From a virus, in IMG/VR virus record IMGVR_UViG_3300048672_000119, positions 1-35,993 of that record: a DNA stretch of 35,993 nt; one strand, given 5' to 3'. Below the pieces are notes generated by a model. It searched no databases, was not told the DNA's origin, and saw nothing but the letters and a program-made list of their open reading frames with translations. This document shows positions 22,843-30,775 of the stretch, piece after piece (positions within the stretch are counted from its first letter, which is position 1; each line of letters begins with the position of its first letter). Made by a program: the position numbers and the translations under genes.

Positions 22843-23040
22843 TTAATTCATGTTACCAGCTACATCGTAGCGACTCAGCAAAGCGTAAATCTTACTACGA
22901 CCACTGATTGTTGTTTCAATATTCTTACGTTTCTTCTGATAATCTGGAGAATTCGCAAAACGATTGTTACTCAAATCGTCATAGAAATTCTCGATATAGA
23001 TAAGCTGTTGTGTTAATTCAAATTGTTGTAAATCTTGCAT
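22843..23040 (-). CDS. Hypothetical helical protein
   Basis: 65 residues from ATG 23040, which has AAGGAG 7 bases upstream; the longer frame up to 23235 is a shadow of the membrane-protein gene. Helical (DLQQFELTQQLIYIENFYDD) with a basic middle. Function unknown. Confidence 0.6.
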   Translation of the reverse strand: MQDLQQFELTQQLIYIENFYDDLSNNRFANSPDYQKKRKNIETTISGRSKIYALLSRYDVAGNMN

Positions 23041-23054
23041 TGTTTTCTCCTTAA

Positions 23055-23252
23055 TTATAACCAACCCAGCACACCACCAAGAGGTGCTACGAAAATACCA
23101 ACCACTCGCAACACTTCTAATGTTGTCCATTGAGCTAATTCTGGACCGCCTACAAGAGCTACGATATTCATAATCCAACCAATCACTAAGCCGATTACCA
23201 CAGCGAAGTAAGTTAACGCTAGGCCAACAGGCCAATTTTGTGTATTACGCAT
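23055..23252 (-). CDS. Two-TM membrane protein
   Basis: 65 residues, GGGAGAG 6 bases upstream. Two hydrophobic helices (residues about 8-32 and 46-65), no signal peptide, few charges. The sequence MRNTQNWPVGLALTYFAVVIG looks like a widespread phage early membrane protein. First gene after the promoter at 23285-23312. Possible role in superinfection exclusion or membrane remodelling; unproven. Confidence 0.65.
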   Translation of the reverse strand: MRNTQNWPVGLALTYFAVVIGLVIGWIMNIVALVGGPELAQWTTLEVLRVVGIFVAPLGGVLGWL

Positions 23253-23273
23253 TTTATTTCTCTCCCTTGTTAA

Positions 23274-23297
23274 AACGTGCAGAAATTATAGCACGTT
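23274..23297. repeat. Perfect palindrome enclosing a -10 element
   Basis: AACGTGC (23274-23280) and GCACGTT (23291-23297) form a perfect 7-base inverted repeat with a 10-base loop. The loop contains the minus-strand -10 TATAAT (23290-23285), and the stem is followed on the minus strand by TTAAC. Confidence 0.7.
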
Positions 23298-23312
23298 ATT
23301 CTGTTGTGTCAA
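23285..23312 (-). promoter_or_regulatory. Strong sigma-70 promoter inside the polymerase 3' end
   Basis: Minus strand TTGACA (23312-23307), 16-base spacer, TATAAT (23290-23285): consensus at both hexamers. The -35 lies within the last codons of the polymerase C-terminal gene (stop at 23296). It starts the unit that carries the small membrane protein, the SSB-like gene and others. Confidence 0.88.
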
Positions 23313-23889
23313 CATCTTCTTGTGAAGAATTTTCATCAGCGAAATTGATGAGTTTCCAAGCACGTTCAACGTAATAGTCATAATCAACATCCCAGACAAA
23401 ATCGTTGATGTCGTTTACAACTTTACACTTCCAACCAGCCTCAATAAAGAACCTACGGTCTTCACAAGGAGTATTCACTATATGACTGAAAGTATATCCT
23501 TTCTTTTCATACTTTGCAATATCCGCAGCAGAAGAAATTGTAACTTCTTCCATTGTCAGATGGTCTACCCACACCTGTTCTTCCTTGAACTCAGTTAATG
23601 GTGGCATCACCTTCACTAAATCACCACCTGACTTAGATACGTAATAACGACAAATGTTTTGTGTCTGATGATCAACACCGTTGTCATCTACAATCACAAG
23701 CTTGCTACTGCGTGGTATCTTCGACCTCAAACAGAAATCAAAATAATTCTTATGATTTCTCATAAAGTCTTCAGGGTCTGTTCCGTGTAGAATAAATTCC
23801 TCTACAGCCATTTTAACTATAAGAGCCGAATGATTCTTGTGATTAGGTAAATCTCTCCACTCATAACGACCTTTAGCTTTGAATTTCAT
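23296..23889 (-). CDS. Family B DNA polymerase, C-terminal (thumb) part
   Basis: 197 residues; GAGGT 8 bases upstream of ATG 23889. Continues the polymerase of the 24388 gene: that protein ends NNYFSIYEEKK and this one begins MKFKAKGRYEWRDLPNHKNH, the segment that follows the palm in intact phage family B enzymes (K-x-K-G-R-x-E-W ... H-K-N). Then NICRYYVSKSGGDLVKVMPP, as in the thumb. Together the two products total 739 residues, a normal size for this family. Probably the parts assemble. Separated by an HNH gene. Confidence 0.85.
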   Translation of the reverse strand: MKFKAKGRYEWRDLPNHKNHSALIVKMAVEEFILHGTDPEDFMRNHKNYFDFCLRSKIPRSSKLVIVDDNGVDHQTQNICRYYVSKSGGDLVKVMPPLTEFKEEQVWVDHLTMEEVTISSAADIAKYEKKGYTFSHIVNTPCEDRRFFIEAGWKCKVVNDINDFVWDVDYDYYVERAWKLINFADENSSQEDVDTTE

Positions 23890-24391
23890 TATTCCATACC
23901 TCGCGTTTAAAATGATCGTCAGTGTAACCCATTTCCTTTTCTAATCGTTTACGATACTCAACAGCTTCTTTCAGTGTGTCAAAACCTGACTTATGATGAG
24001 AACCTATAAACACACGGTACTTTCCAGATTGAGTGTGTACACCTATTCCAGTAAACCCGTATTTATTTTCTTGTTTCTTTCCTACATTTCTGAGATTTTC
24101 AGACCTAGTGACTTTCCTGAGATTAGACCATTTATTGTTCAATCTATTACCATCGATGTGGTCTATATCACATTCAGGAAATTCACCATCAACGTATAAG
24201 AAAATCAACCGGTGTACATCATAAGTCTTATCTTTTACGGTATACTGCAAATAACCGTGAGTAGAACGAGCCGTACCTACGAAATCACAAGAAGTAATTT
24301 CTCCGTTACATTTCAACCTACCTATTCTCTTAAATACTCCGGTATCAGGATCATAATGAAACAATGACCTAACGAGTGTTGCGTCAATCAT
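23873..24391 (-). CDS. HNH homing endonuclease (HNH_3 + AP2) inserted in the polymerase gene
   Basis: 172 residues. An N-terminal HNH_3-type core: YDPDTGVF, then the catalytic H60 (YDVHRLIF), D77-H78 (DIDHIDGNRLNN) and N90 (WSNLRKVTRSENLRN). Residues about 110-150 (FTGIGVHTQ ... GSHHKSGFDTLKEAVEY) form an AP2-type DNA-binding domain. Its ATG overlaps the upstream polymerase stop by 4 bases and its stop overlaps the downstream polymerase start, so it is inserted without spare DNA. Such free-standing genes promote their own spread by cutting the uninterrupted target. Confidence 0.9.
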   Translation of the reverse strand: MIDATLVRSLFHYDPDTGVFKRIGRLKCNGEITSCDFVGTARSTHGYLQYTVKDKTYDVHRLIFLYVDGEFPECDIDHIDGNRLNNKWSNLRKVTRSENLRNVGKKQENKYGFTGIGVHTQSGKYRVFIGSHHKSGFDTLKEAVEYRKRLEKEMGYTDDHFKREVWNNEIQS

Positions 24392-26016
24392 TTCTTTTCC
24401 TCATAAATGCTAAAGTAGTTGTTTACATCAGAAATAACCATCTTAGCGTAAGTATCACCCTCTAACGTTAAACCAGTCATTTCTTCCCACTCTTTACATT
24501 TAGCTTCAGCTAAAGCTTCGTATTCTCTGTCAATGATAAACTCGAAACCGTCAGTATTAGCCATTAGGATTTCTACAGTCGGTAAAGAAAGCACCATCTC
24601 GATAGCTTTACACAGTAACATTTGACCATTCAGTGTGATAGTCATAGTAAACTTCGGATCGTAAAACGGACTATACTCATTGTTAGAATTCCCGTATGTT
24701 GCATTCAGAGCCAGTTTGAGCATAGCATTTTCAGCAGACTTCTTATCGAAAGATTTGCGCATGTTGTATAACGTTTCGTAAATATCACAGAATTCGATAC
24801 CCAAATGCTCTGGATAAACTTTGTTCTTAATACTTAAATTAGGGTAAAAACTAGAAACGTCAAAAGTACGAATTACTCTTTTTTCGTCAGAAACAATTAC
24901 TCGTTTTTCTACCGCAGCGTGAACACCACCAGTACCAAATACGTAGCACAACCCATCAATCACCACATTCAGAGCATCAGCAATCCGATAGTTGAACCAA
25001 TACGCTTTCTTGAATCCACCACCATCTTTCTTTGGTAACTTAGCTTTCAGTTCAATTTCTTCCACCCAACCTAGCGGATATTGTTTTAACATCTCATCAA
25101 TTTCTTTCTGAGTTGGTTTGTTCTTGAACTTGATACGCTTGGTTGTCATCAGAGCATACTTAGCAACATCACCAAGCTCGTGTTCAGGAATATCTGAAAA
25201 CACTCCTTTGGTTTCTGTAATACGCTGACGCTTCAACCATTCAAGAATAGCATTGAACTCTGGGCGCTCAAACTTGATATATGGAAAAATACAATCCACT
25301 AAATCAATATATGTACGTTTTGTCTTACGAGCTTTACCTTGGCCATCATAGCAATTGATACCGGCTTTCTCCAACTCCATAATGAAGAACTCACTACCGA
25401 TCTTAGTGTCGTTCCAGTTCAGAGCATTGAACCCATACTTCTTCTGTAAGTCTAAACGGAAGTCAATCTGAGCTTTACAGTTCTCAAAGAACTTCACTGT
25501 TTCCTTTACGTCATGGCAGTTATACTTACACAGCACGTCCATTTCTGCGTTAGTCAAGTACTTCCCAACAGGGAAAGGTAGATCTTCAATGTTGTTTGAG
25601 CGTGAATTAAACTCAATCATCTTCAAAGATGTAGCCTTTGCCTTGTTGTCGAAGTGGTTCATCTTAAACAGATCGAGCTGTTGTAATAAACGGTCTTTCT
25701 CACGAACCTGATATTGCCATTTATTATCACCATAACCTGACTGAATAACTTTCATAGCGTAATTGTAAATCTCACCAACCGTCATTGTTTTATTCTTCAA
25801 TAACTGTTGCAACACTGGCTCGTCAAAAGAAAGTGAATTGTAACCCACGAGAATACCATTCTGTCTACGAACACCACGCAAATACTCAAACATCTCGTTA
25901 CGTTGGTCTTTGCGTGAAGAAATCTCAAACAGTTTCATCTTACGTGTCTGCATGTCTGCGATACAGCACAGGTAACAGTTCGGGTAAGTTTCAAGGTCAA
26001 AAACAAACCAATTCAT
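24388..26016 (-). CDS. Family B DNA polymerase, N-terminal exonuclease plus palm part
   Basis: 542 residues, AAGGAGA upstream of ATG 26016. Proofreading exonuclease motifs: Exo I FDLETYP (D7, E9), Exo II GYNSLSFDEP (N60, D65), Exo III YNCHDV (D169). A GTGGVH box precedes Motif A FDVSSFYPNLSI (D386). Motif B is KLALNATYGNSN (K434 onward) and Motif C is ANTDG (D489), with Asn instead of the first Asp of DTD. The frame stops after NNYFSIYEEKK, before the thumb, which is encoded downstream at 23296-23889 beyond an HNH gene. The replicative polymerase. Confidence 0.93.
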   Translation of the reverse strand: MNWFVFDLETYPNCYLCCIADMQTRKMKLFEISSRKDQRNEMFEYLRGVRRQNGILVGYNSLSFDEPVLQQLLKNKTMTVGEIYNYAMKVIQSGYGDNKWQYQVREKDRLLQQLDLFKMNHFDNKAKATSLKMIEFNSRSNNIEDLPFPVGKYLTNAEMDVLCKYNCHDVKETVKFFENCKAQIDFRLDLQKKYGFNALNWNDTKIGSEFFIMELEKAGINCYDGQGKARKTKRTYIDLVDCIFPYIKFERPEFNAILEWLKRQRITETKGVFSDIPEHELGDVAKYALMTTKRIKFKNKPTQKEIDEMLKQYPLGWVEEIELKAKLPKKDGGGFKKAYWFNYRIADALNVVIDGLCYVFGTGGVHAAVEKRVIVSDEKRVIRTFDVSSFYPNLSIKNKVYPEHLGIEFCDIYETLYNMRKSFDKKSAENAMLKLALNATYGNSNNEYSPFYDPKFTMTITLNGQMLLCKAIEMVLSLPTVEILMANTDGFEFIIDREYEALAEAKCKEWEEMTGLTLEGDTYAKMVISDVNNYFSIYEEKK

Positions 26017-26025
26017 TACATCTCC

Positions 26026-27906
26026 TTAAAAATCTGATTCAAACACCTCACTCTCATCATAAGGAGGTTCTGGTTCCGCTGTGTCTGGGTCGAATGGTGG
26101 AATAGGTATTTCATCCAAAACAACTGGTTGTTGCACGTATTCAGGATTTACTTGCCTGCTCTGACTGAAGAAGTCATCTCTGTCATACACTTGTCGTGTG
26201 GCACCATCATAATACCATACACCCGCTTCACCTGTTGTCCCTCTACGACACTTCGGCATCTCTACGTATGTGCTGTTTTTTTCTATATCATCAGGACTGG
26301 TCTTATCACGATTAATTACAATATTAATGTGAGCTGACTGAACAAAGGTTCCGCTCCCTAAAGCACAATACTCAGTTGTCTTGCGAAGCTTACCATCCTT
26401 ACCCCGTTCAGGTTTCTTCGTGTGCAATACGTTAACAATACTCACACCAGACTTAACGAAGTTCTTTTCCCACGCTAAGAACTTCTCCTGCTCGTCCATC
26501 GGTAAGAAACGAACCAAGTCTGTTAATACGTCAATAATTACAATATTACAGTCGTATTGCTTTACACCACGCTCAATCAACTTCTTCAGGGATTCAATGT
26601 TACCTTCTCGGTCATCAAGAATACGGAAGCGCTCGTTATATTCATCGTCGTGAAATAGGTTCTCATTCAACGCCTTTACATCATCGCGTTGTAGATAGTT
26701 CCAAGCATCCATGCCGTCATCAAACCAATCTAGGTTTTTCTGCATGTGTAACGATAACAAATCTACAGCATACTCACCAGCGGTTGCTTCAAGAGAAATG
26801 ATTAAAGGCTTCATTCCCTCAGCGAATATCCAGTGATAGATCATATTGTTTACGTGTGTAGACTTACCGCACGATGTCGAACCTATGATGTTGACAATCC
26901 TACCGTTGGTAGAAAATGCCCGTTTCATCATCTTTTCCAACCGCCACATATAGGACGGTAATGTGATTTTCTGTGCAGTCAACACTTCTTCCACATCAGC
27001 CATAATTTCATTGGATGACTTCAAACCGGCTTCGACGTATGATTTAGCGTTGAAGAAGTCTTTAATGATCTGATCACCACTACCGTCTTCTAACAGCTTG
27101 TGCGGGTCTTTAGCTGACCAGTATACGATCTTCACTTTCTCTGACGGTAGAATCTTCAGCATATTCTCTGTAGCTTCTTTACCAGCAGCATCGTTGTCTA
27201 AACCAACATAGATTTCTTCGTAACGGTCTAAGAAGTCGTAGTTGTTCTGACACTGACTTGCCGCACTACCTTCACCGCAAGTAGGACTGACAACATGGAC
27301 ACCATACTTCTTCAGCATACCGTAAGCAGCAACCATATCACCTTCGCCACCAACAATCAACACTCGCTTACCTGCTGACTTATAGATGAACTGACCAGCT
27401 AGTTGTGAATACTTACCCGTGCGACCAACCTTACCGAATGATTTAGGTAGATAACGAATTTTGAACCCCGTTACTTTACCTTCTTCTGTCTCTGGGTAAT
27501 AGATTGATACTGGCTCACCGTATTTGTTACGCTCAACCATGTGACCAAAGAAACGTAACCATTCTGGTTGTAAGCTGCGATATGGTCGATCAGTAAAACC
27601 AATAGACTTCTTCAATTGGCCAATCTGTTCACCCGTCAATGGTTCAGCCTTGGATACTAACACAAAAGAATGTTTGTGTTTGACAATACCTTCTTCCACA
27701 CCAAGCTCTCTCGCATGACTACTGTTATGAACATGGTTAGCACCAAACCCTTGACCACAACTAAAGCAGTAACCGTTATATGTTACGTTACCCTGTTCAT
27801 CTTCTTCCTGATAAATACTCAGAGCATCAGAACTGTTACAAGGCTTCTTATCGTCAAATTCACTGGCAATACAGTGAAACGTTCTATTAATTCGATTACC
27901 ACTCAA
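26026..27906 (-). CDS. T7 gp4-like DNA primase-helicase
   Basis: 626 residues from TTG 27906 (AAGGAG 8 bases upstream; TTG 27912 is too close to that box). N-terminal zinc-binding part with Cys in TFHC, KKPC and C-F-S-C (about residues 12, 23, 47-50). TOPRIM: VLIVGGEGDMVAAYG and YVGLDNDAAGKEA. RecA-like helicase: Walker A IIGSTSCGKSTHV and Walker B NIVIIDVLTDL, then VLHTKKPERGKDGKLRKTTE with a likely Arg finger. The C-terminal tail is acidic. Unwinds DNA ahead of the polymerase and makes primers. Confidence 0.93.
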   Translation of the reverse strand: MSGNRINRTFHCIASEFDDKKPCNSSDALSIYQEEDEQGNVTYNGYCFSCGQGFGANHVHNSSHARELGVEEGIVKHKHSFVLVSKAEPLTGEQIGQLKKSIGFTDRPYRSLQPEWLRFFGHMVERNKYGEPVSIYYPETEEGKVTGFKIRYLPKSFGKVGRTGKYSQLAGQFIYKSAGKRVLIVGGEGDMVAAYGMLKKYGVHVVSPTCGEGSAASQCQNNYDFLDRYEEIYVGLDNDAAGKEATENMLKILPSEKVKIVYWSAKDPHKLLEDGSGDQIIKDFFNAKSYVEAGLKSSNEIMADVEEVLTAQKITLPSYMWRLEKMMKRAFSTNGRIVNIIGSTSCGKSTHVNNMIYHWIFAEGMKPLIISLEATAGEYAVDLLSLHMQKNLDWFDDGMDAWNYLQRDDVKALNENLFHDDEYNERFRILDDREGNIESLKKLIERGVKQYDCNIVIIDVLTDLVRFLPMDEQEKFLAWEKNFVKSGVSIVNVLHTKKPERGKDGKLRKTTEYCALGSGTFVQSAHINIVINRDKTSPDDIEKNSTYVEMPKCRRGTTGEAGVWYYDGATRQVYDRDDFFSQSRQVNPEYVQQPVVLDEIPIPPFDPDTAEPEPPYDESEVFESDF

Positions 27907-28325
27907 CTGCAATACTCCTTAACCAATTTACAATATAACCAGAAAGCACCCTTCACTTTCTCGAAGTTATCACTACGAATACCTGATAACTGGAAGTCAT
28001 ATACATTGCCGATATTCTCAGATTCTACCATTGAGAAGTAACCTCCGTGGTTATTACCATGTCCGTAACTAATATGACAGTGCTTAAACTCCTTACCGTC
28101 GTCATGTTTTAGCTCAACAACAGAACTAGAAAATGTTACTTCAAATCCAAAATATTCTAAGATGTCAAGAATCTCTTGACGTTTTTGTTCAATTGTCATT
28201 TGTTTATCCTTCTTCGTAGCCAACTTAAGTAAACACTCTAATGAACTCCCATTATTGAATTCAATATCAGTTCTTCCTTTAGACGTTACGGCACGTTGAA
28301 TAAGGAATTCATCTTCAATTGTCAT
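27903..28325 (-). CDS. Hypothetical protein before the primase-helicase
   Basis: 140 residues; ATGA overlap with the previous gene. Central His/Gly-rich segment (FKHCHISYGHGNNHGGYF) suggests a metal site, but I do not recognise the family. Its stop overlaps the primase-helicase start. Confidence 0.6.
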   Translation of the reverse strand: MTIEDEFLIQRAVTSKGRTDIEFNNGSSLECLLKLATKKDKQMTIEQKRQEILDILEYFGFEVTFSSSVVELKHDDGKEFKHCHISYGHGNNHGGYFSMVESENIGNVYDFQLSGIRSDNFEKVKGAFWLYCKLVKEYCS

Positions 28326-28513
28326 TCCACATCACTTTTATTTAAACCTCTTGTGAATAAGTAACTGGCTGATACAATTTGCACCAAACAAGTAATCATC
28401 ATACACTTCACCCATTTATCGGGATTAGCGGCTAAAGGATTTGCTAGGAAAGCACCCATTGAAATCAGCGTCAACGAGCCAATGTAAGCCATTAAAGCCA
28501 GCATAATTCTCAT
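28322..28513 (-). CDS. Small two-TM membrane protein
   Basis: 63 residues with two hydrophobic helices (about residues 3-27 and 38-54) and a short hydrophilic tail. ATGA overlap with the gene above. No recognised family. Confidence 0.6.
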   Translation of the reverse strand: MRIMLALMAYIGSLTLISMGAFLANPLAANPDKWVKCMMITCLVQIVSASYLFTRGLNKSDVE

Positions 28514-28764
28514 TCCGCGCCGCCTTGCTGTTTGTTTTTAATATCGAGAAGCATGGAGGCTGGGACTCTGAACTCATCCGGCTTCATGTTATTAAAAGCT
28601 ACCTCGAACTTGCCAAAATCCACATTATTTGAATTTCTGGAAACGTACTGCTCTATAGTTTCCATATTTTCACTTATTAGCCTTTGATTTACGGTAGTTT
28701 CAATCATGAATTGCAAAGCTGCCATTTCGCACTCGGTTAGGTAAGAAAGCTTTGACATACTCAT
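28510..28764 (-). CDS. Hypothetical protein
   Basis: 84 residues from ATG 28764, with AGGAGG 7 bases upstream; the GTG at 28767 is less likely. Helical N-terminus (LTECEMAALQFMIETTVNQR), no motif recognised. Confidence 0.55.
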   Translation of the reverse strand: MSMSKLSYLTECEMAALQFMIETTVNQRLISENMETIEQYVSRNSNNVDFGKFEVAFNNMKPDEFRVPASMLLDIKNKQQGGAE

Positions 28765-28994
28765 CACTCCACCTCCTGCCGTATGTGATGAATTTCATCC
28801 GACGGCATCCTTGAAATTATCGATTCAGCGCTACTCATCAGCTCAGTTTTGAACAACTCAACCTGCGCGACCAGTGCTAAATAATCTTCATACTTGACAT
28901 AACCACCCTGCTCATCTTCTTCCATGAAATGTGTTTCGTATCCATCCTCATAGAAATAACGCACTTCACTACCAATACTAAATCTTTTCACCAT
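28764..28994 (-). CDS. Hypothetical protein
   Basis: 76 residues from ATG 28994 (GGAGGT 5 bases upstream; GTG 28997 is rejected). Beta N-terminus, then a helix (YEDYLALVAQVELFKTELMS). It shares TGATG with the 57-residue gene upstream. Function unknown. Confidence 0.55.
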   Translation of the reverse strand: MVKRFSIGSEVRYFYEDGYETHFMEEDEQGGYVKYEDYLALVAQVELFKTELMSSAESIISRMPSDEIHHIRQEVE

Positions 28995-29167
28995 CACTCA
29001 CCTCCATCCAATTCTTTTCTCAGCTTCAACTCATGATCAATCAGATCAATCTCTGTCAACACATCATTAAGCTCTTTAGACAAATCACGGGCTGTATCAC
29101 ACCTTAATGCTCGAAGCGCCAATAGGGTCTGATTAGATAACTCTTTAATGCTGTTTATTTCCCACAT
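28994..29167 (-). CDS. Small helical protein (57 aa)
   Basis: Read by eye: ATG at 29167 with GGGGAG 8 bases upstream, stop TGA at 28994. Starts MWEINSIKELSNQTLLALRA and ends LKLRKELDGGE; alpha-helical with coiled-coil character. It fills a gap of about 170 bases between two annotated genes and overlaps the next start (TGATG), supporting reality. Confidence 0.65.
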   Translation of the reverse strand: MWEINSIKELSNQTLLALRALRCDTARDLSKELNDVLTEIDLIDHELKLRKELDGGE

Positions 29168-29169
29168 GG

Positions 29170-29403
29170 TTATTTCTCCCCAATCCTCAGTTGTTCAGGA
29201 AATCTCATACTACCACGTTCTTTCCATGTCCATTCATCTGTAGCTAAACGATGATAGATGTAAAACACCTTACCTTTACAGCTTATTTGATAAGTTTTGT
29301 ATGCACCATCGTCTACAGCAGATATGGCAGCAATTTTATACTGCTTATTCAGTTCTGTCAAGAACTTCTGTAATAATTCTGGCAAGCTGTTGAAATCAAT
29401 CAT
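29170..29403 (-). CDS. Hypothetical protein
   Basis: 77 residues from ATG 29403, overlapping the end of the membrane-protein gene by 8 bases; the longer frame to 29436 is a shadow. Mixed alpha/beta with VFYIYHRLATDEWTWKERG. No family recognised; no clear ribosome site, probably translationally coupled. Confidence 0.55.
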   Translation of the reverse strand: MIDFNSLPELLQKFLTELNKQYKIAAISAVDDGAYKTYQISCKGKVFYIYHRLATDEWTWKERGSMRFPEQLRIGEK

Positions 29404-29614
29404 TTGTATTATTCTTGTCAAACAACATTGCTGCAAAAATTAAAGTGAATACACAAGCAATCACTTCAAAGGTCCCATACCAAATATAATAACCATGTAC
29501 ATCAGGTATATCTGGATTAGGGAACGTAAAATCAAACCCTGACACAGCCATGATGATAGCAACCATCACGTTCATAATTAAAAAGAACATTGTACTATAT
29601 GCTAAATTTTTCAT
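29396..29614 (-). CDS. Small two-TM membrane protein
   Basis: 72 residues, TTGGAGAG upstream. Two hydrophobic segments (about residues 7-25 and 44-65) with a Pro/Asp-rich external loop (FPNPDIPDVHGYY). Function unknown; membrane-located early proteins often alter host envelope or exclude other phages. Confidence 0.6.
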   Translation of the reverse strand: MKNLAYSTMFFLIMNVMVAIIMAVSGFDFTFPNPDIPDVHGYYIWYGTFEVIACVFTLIFAAMLFDKNNTND

Positions 29615-30078
29615 TTCAAACTCTCCAATTCTTTTTCAATATCGGCTAGTTGCTTAGCCAATTGTTCTTTCTGCTCCAGAAGCTTTTGTGATTTCTTCTG
29701 AATCTCTTGTGACTTCAGCTGATCGTATGTGTTCTCTACATATTGGTAGATGTCGGCTGAGCCAGTGATATTAGTGACATCTGATTCTAATAGAAGACCC
29801 TTGTTGCGAATTTCTAAAAAGTCTGCGGTTGTTGGGTCTACGAGTAACACATAAGCCAACTTATCCAACCAATCTGTAACGATTTCTTGTTCTGTTTGAA
29901 TAGAAACTGGTTCCACCACTAATTCAAAATTTACGGAACCATAAAGGTCTAAACAATCTTCTAATTTTAAGGTACTACCAAATACTCTTACAACTGTATA
30001 AATATCACCCTTAACCACTTCACCATAACTTTCTGCAATACGTCTTACCTCATCACCAGCTTTAAATTTATTCATCAT
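29611..30078 (-). CDS. Hypothetical protein with C-terminal coiled coil
   Basis: 155 residues, GGAGAATA upstream, TAATG overlap. N-terminal small beta domain (residues 1-55: MMNKFKAGDEVRRIAESYGE), then a helix-rich C-terminus that ends in a long coiled coil (KLLEQKEQLAKQLADIEKEL). Function unknown. Confidence 0.6.
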   Translation of the reverse strand: MMNKFKAGDEVRRIAESYGEVVKGDIYTVVRVFGSTLKLEDCLDLYGSVNFELVVEPVSIQTEQEIVTDWLDKLAYVLLVDPTTADFLEIRNKGLLLESDVTNITGSADIYQYVENTYDQLKSQEIQKKSQKLLEQKEQLAKQLADIEKELESLK

Positions 30079-30341
30079 TATTCTCCTTTCTTAAACACAT
30101 TGCCAATCTGATGGCAGCAATTCTCGCACACTTTGATAGTGGTTGTCAACTGTTTTTTACCTGTCGGAGACATAACATCTTTATCAATGTCAATCCGACG
30201 AATGTTATCTTCAGCACCTTCGATGTTGATGTATTCCTTCCCACAAACATCGCAGTTCCAAGCTGTGCGTTTAGGGATACACTCATGTCCAACCACTTTA
30301 CGTGTGCCACGGAAGTCTACAGCTATAATTGTTGCTGGCAT
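30078..30341 (-). CDS. Zinc-finger-like hypothetical protein
   Basis: 87 residues, GGAGGAATA upstream. Two CxxC pairs, NCDVCGKEY (C30, C33) and VCENCCHQIG near the end, consistent with a single zinc-binding domain. Family unknown; a DNA- or RNA-binding or regulatory role is possible. Confidence 0.6.
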   Translation of the reverse strand: MPATIIAVDFRGTRKVVGHECIPKRTAWNCDVCGKEYINIEGAEDNIRRIDIDKDVMSPTGKKQLTTTIKVCENCCHQIGNVFKKGE

Positions 30342-30344
30342 TTG

Positions 30345-30560
30345 TTATTCCTCCACTTGAATGAAATGTTCAGACATATCAGCGCGTGTCATGTAATGTA
30401 CCGCATCAAAGTTATTTGATTGACATATGTGCGTGTAGTAAGGGTCAACATCGCTCTGACAGAATGTATAAACATGACCTTCTTTGAAAGCTAATTCAGG
30501 ATATATACCTCCCCAACAACGTTGGTCAATAAAGAAATCTTTGATACATTTAAATTTCAT
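30345..30560 (-). CDS. Hypothetical small protein
   Basis: 71 residues, GGAGACA upstream. SH3-like small beta fold suggested by MKFKCIKDFF ... FKEGHVYTF, a pattern common among phage early proteins; four Cys. Function unknown. Confidence 0.6.
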   Translation of the reverse strand: MKFKCIKDFFIDQRCWGGIYPELAFKEGHVYTFCQSDVDPYYTHICQSNNFDAVHYMTRADMSEHFIQVEE

Positions 30561-30775
30561 TGTTTGTCTCCGTAAATAATTCTGTGAAATGAGTTTAATG
30601 CTGTAAGATACCCACGTAAATATCCCTCAGCTTCAGATGTGCCAATAGTAAGGCCATTATTTTTCATGTCCTCGTACAACAGTCTTGCCTGTTCAACATC
30701 ATCGGCAAGTTCCATACCTAACCACTCTACTGCTTCTTTAAGTTCTTCATGTGTAAGTTGTGATAGTGTTGTCAT
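30557..30775 (-). CDS. Hypothetical helical protein
   Basis: 72 residues, helical and acidic (LTHEELKEAVEWLGMELADD). ATGA overlap with the DenV-like gene. No family recognised. Confidence 0.55.
   Translation of the reverse strand: MTTLSQLTHEELKEAVEWLGMELADDVEQARLLYEDMKNNGLTIGTSEAEGYLRGYLTALNSFHRIIYGDKQ

Noticed and set aside
22843-23235. 130-residue protein
   Set aside because: The first half runs antisense-frame through the two-TM gene and lacks a ribosome site; ATG 23040 has AAGGAG.
23296-23889. Independent gene of unknown function
   Set aside because: Its opening KFKAKGRYEW and later RYYVSKSGGDLVKV continue the polymerase sequence.
23873-24391. Group I intron in the polymerase gene
   Set aside because: The HNH frame fills the whole insertion and overlaps both polymerase parts, leaving no space for a catalytic intron core.
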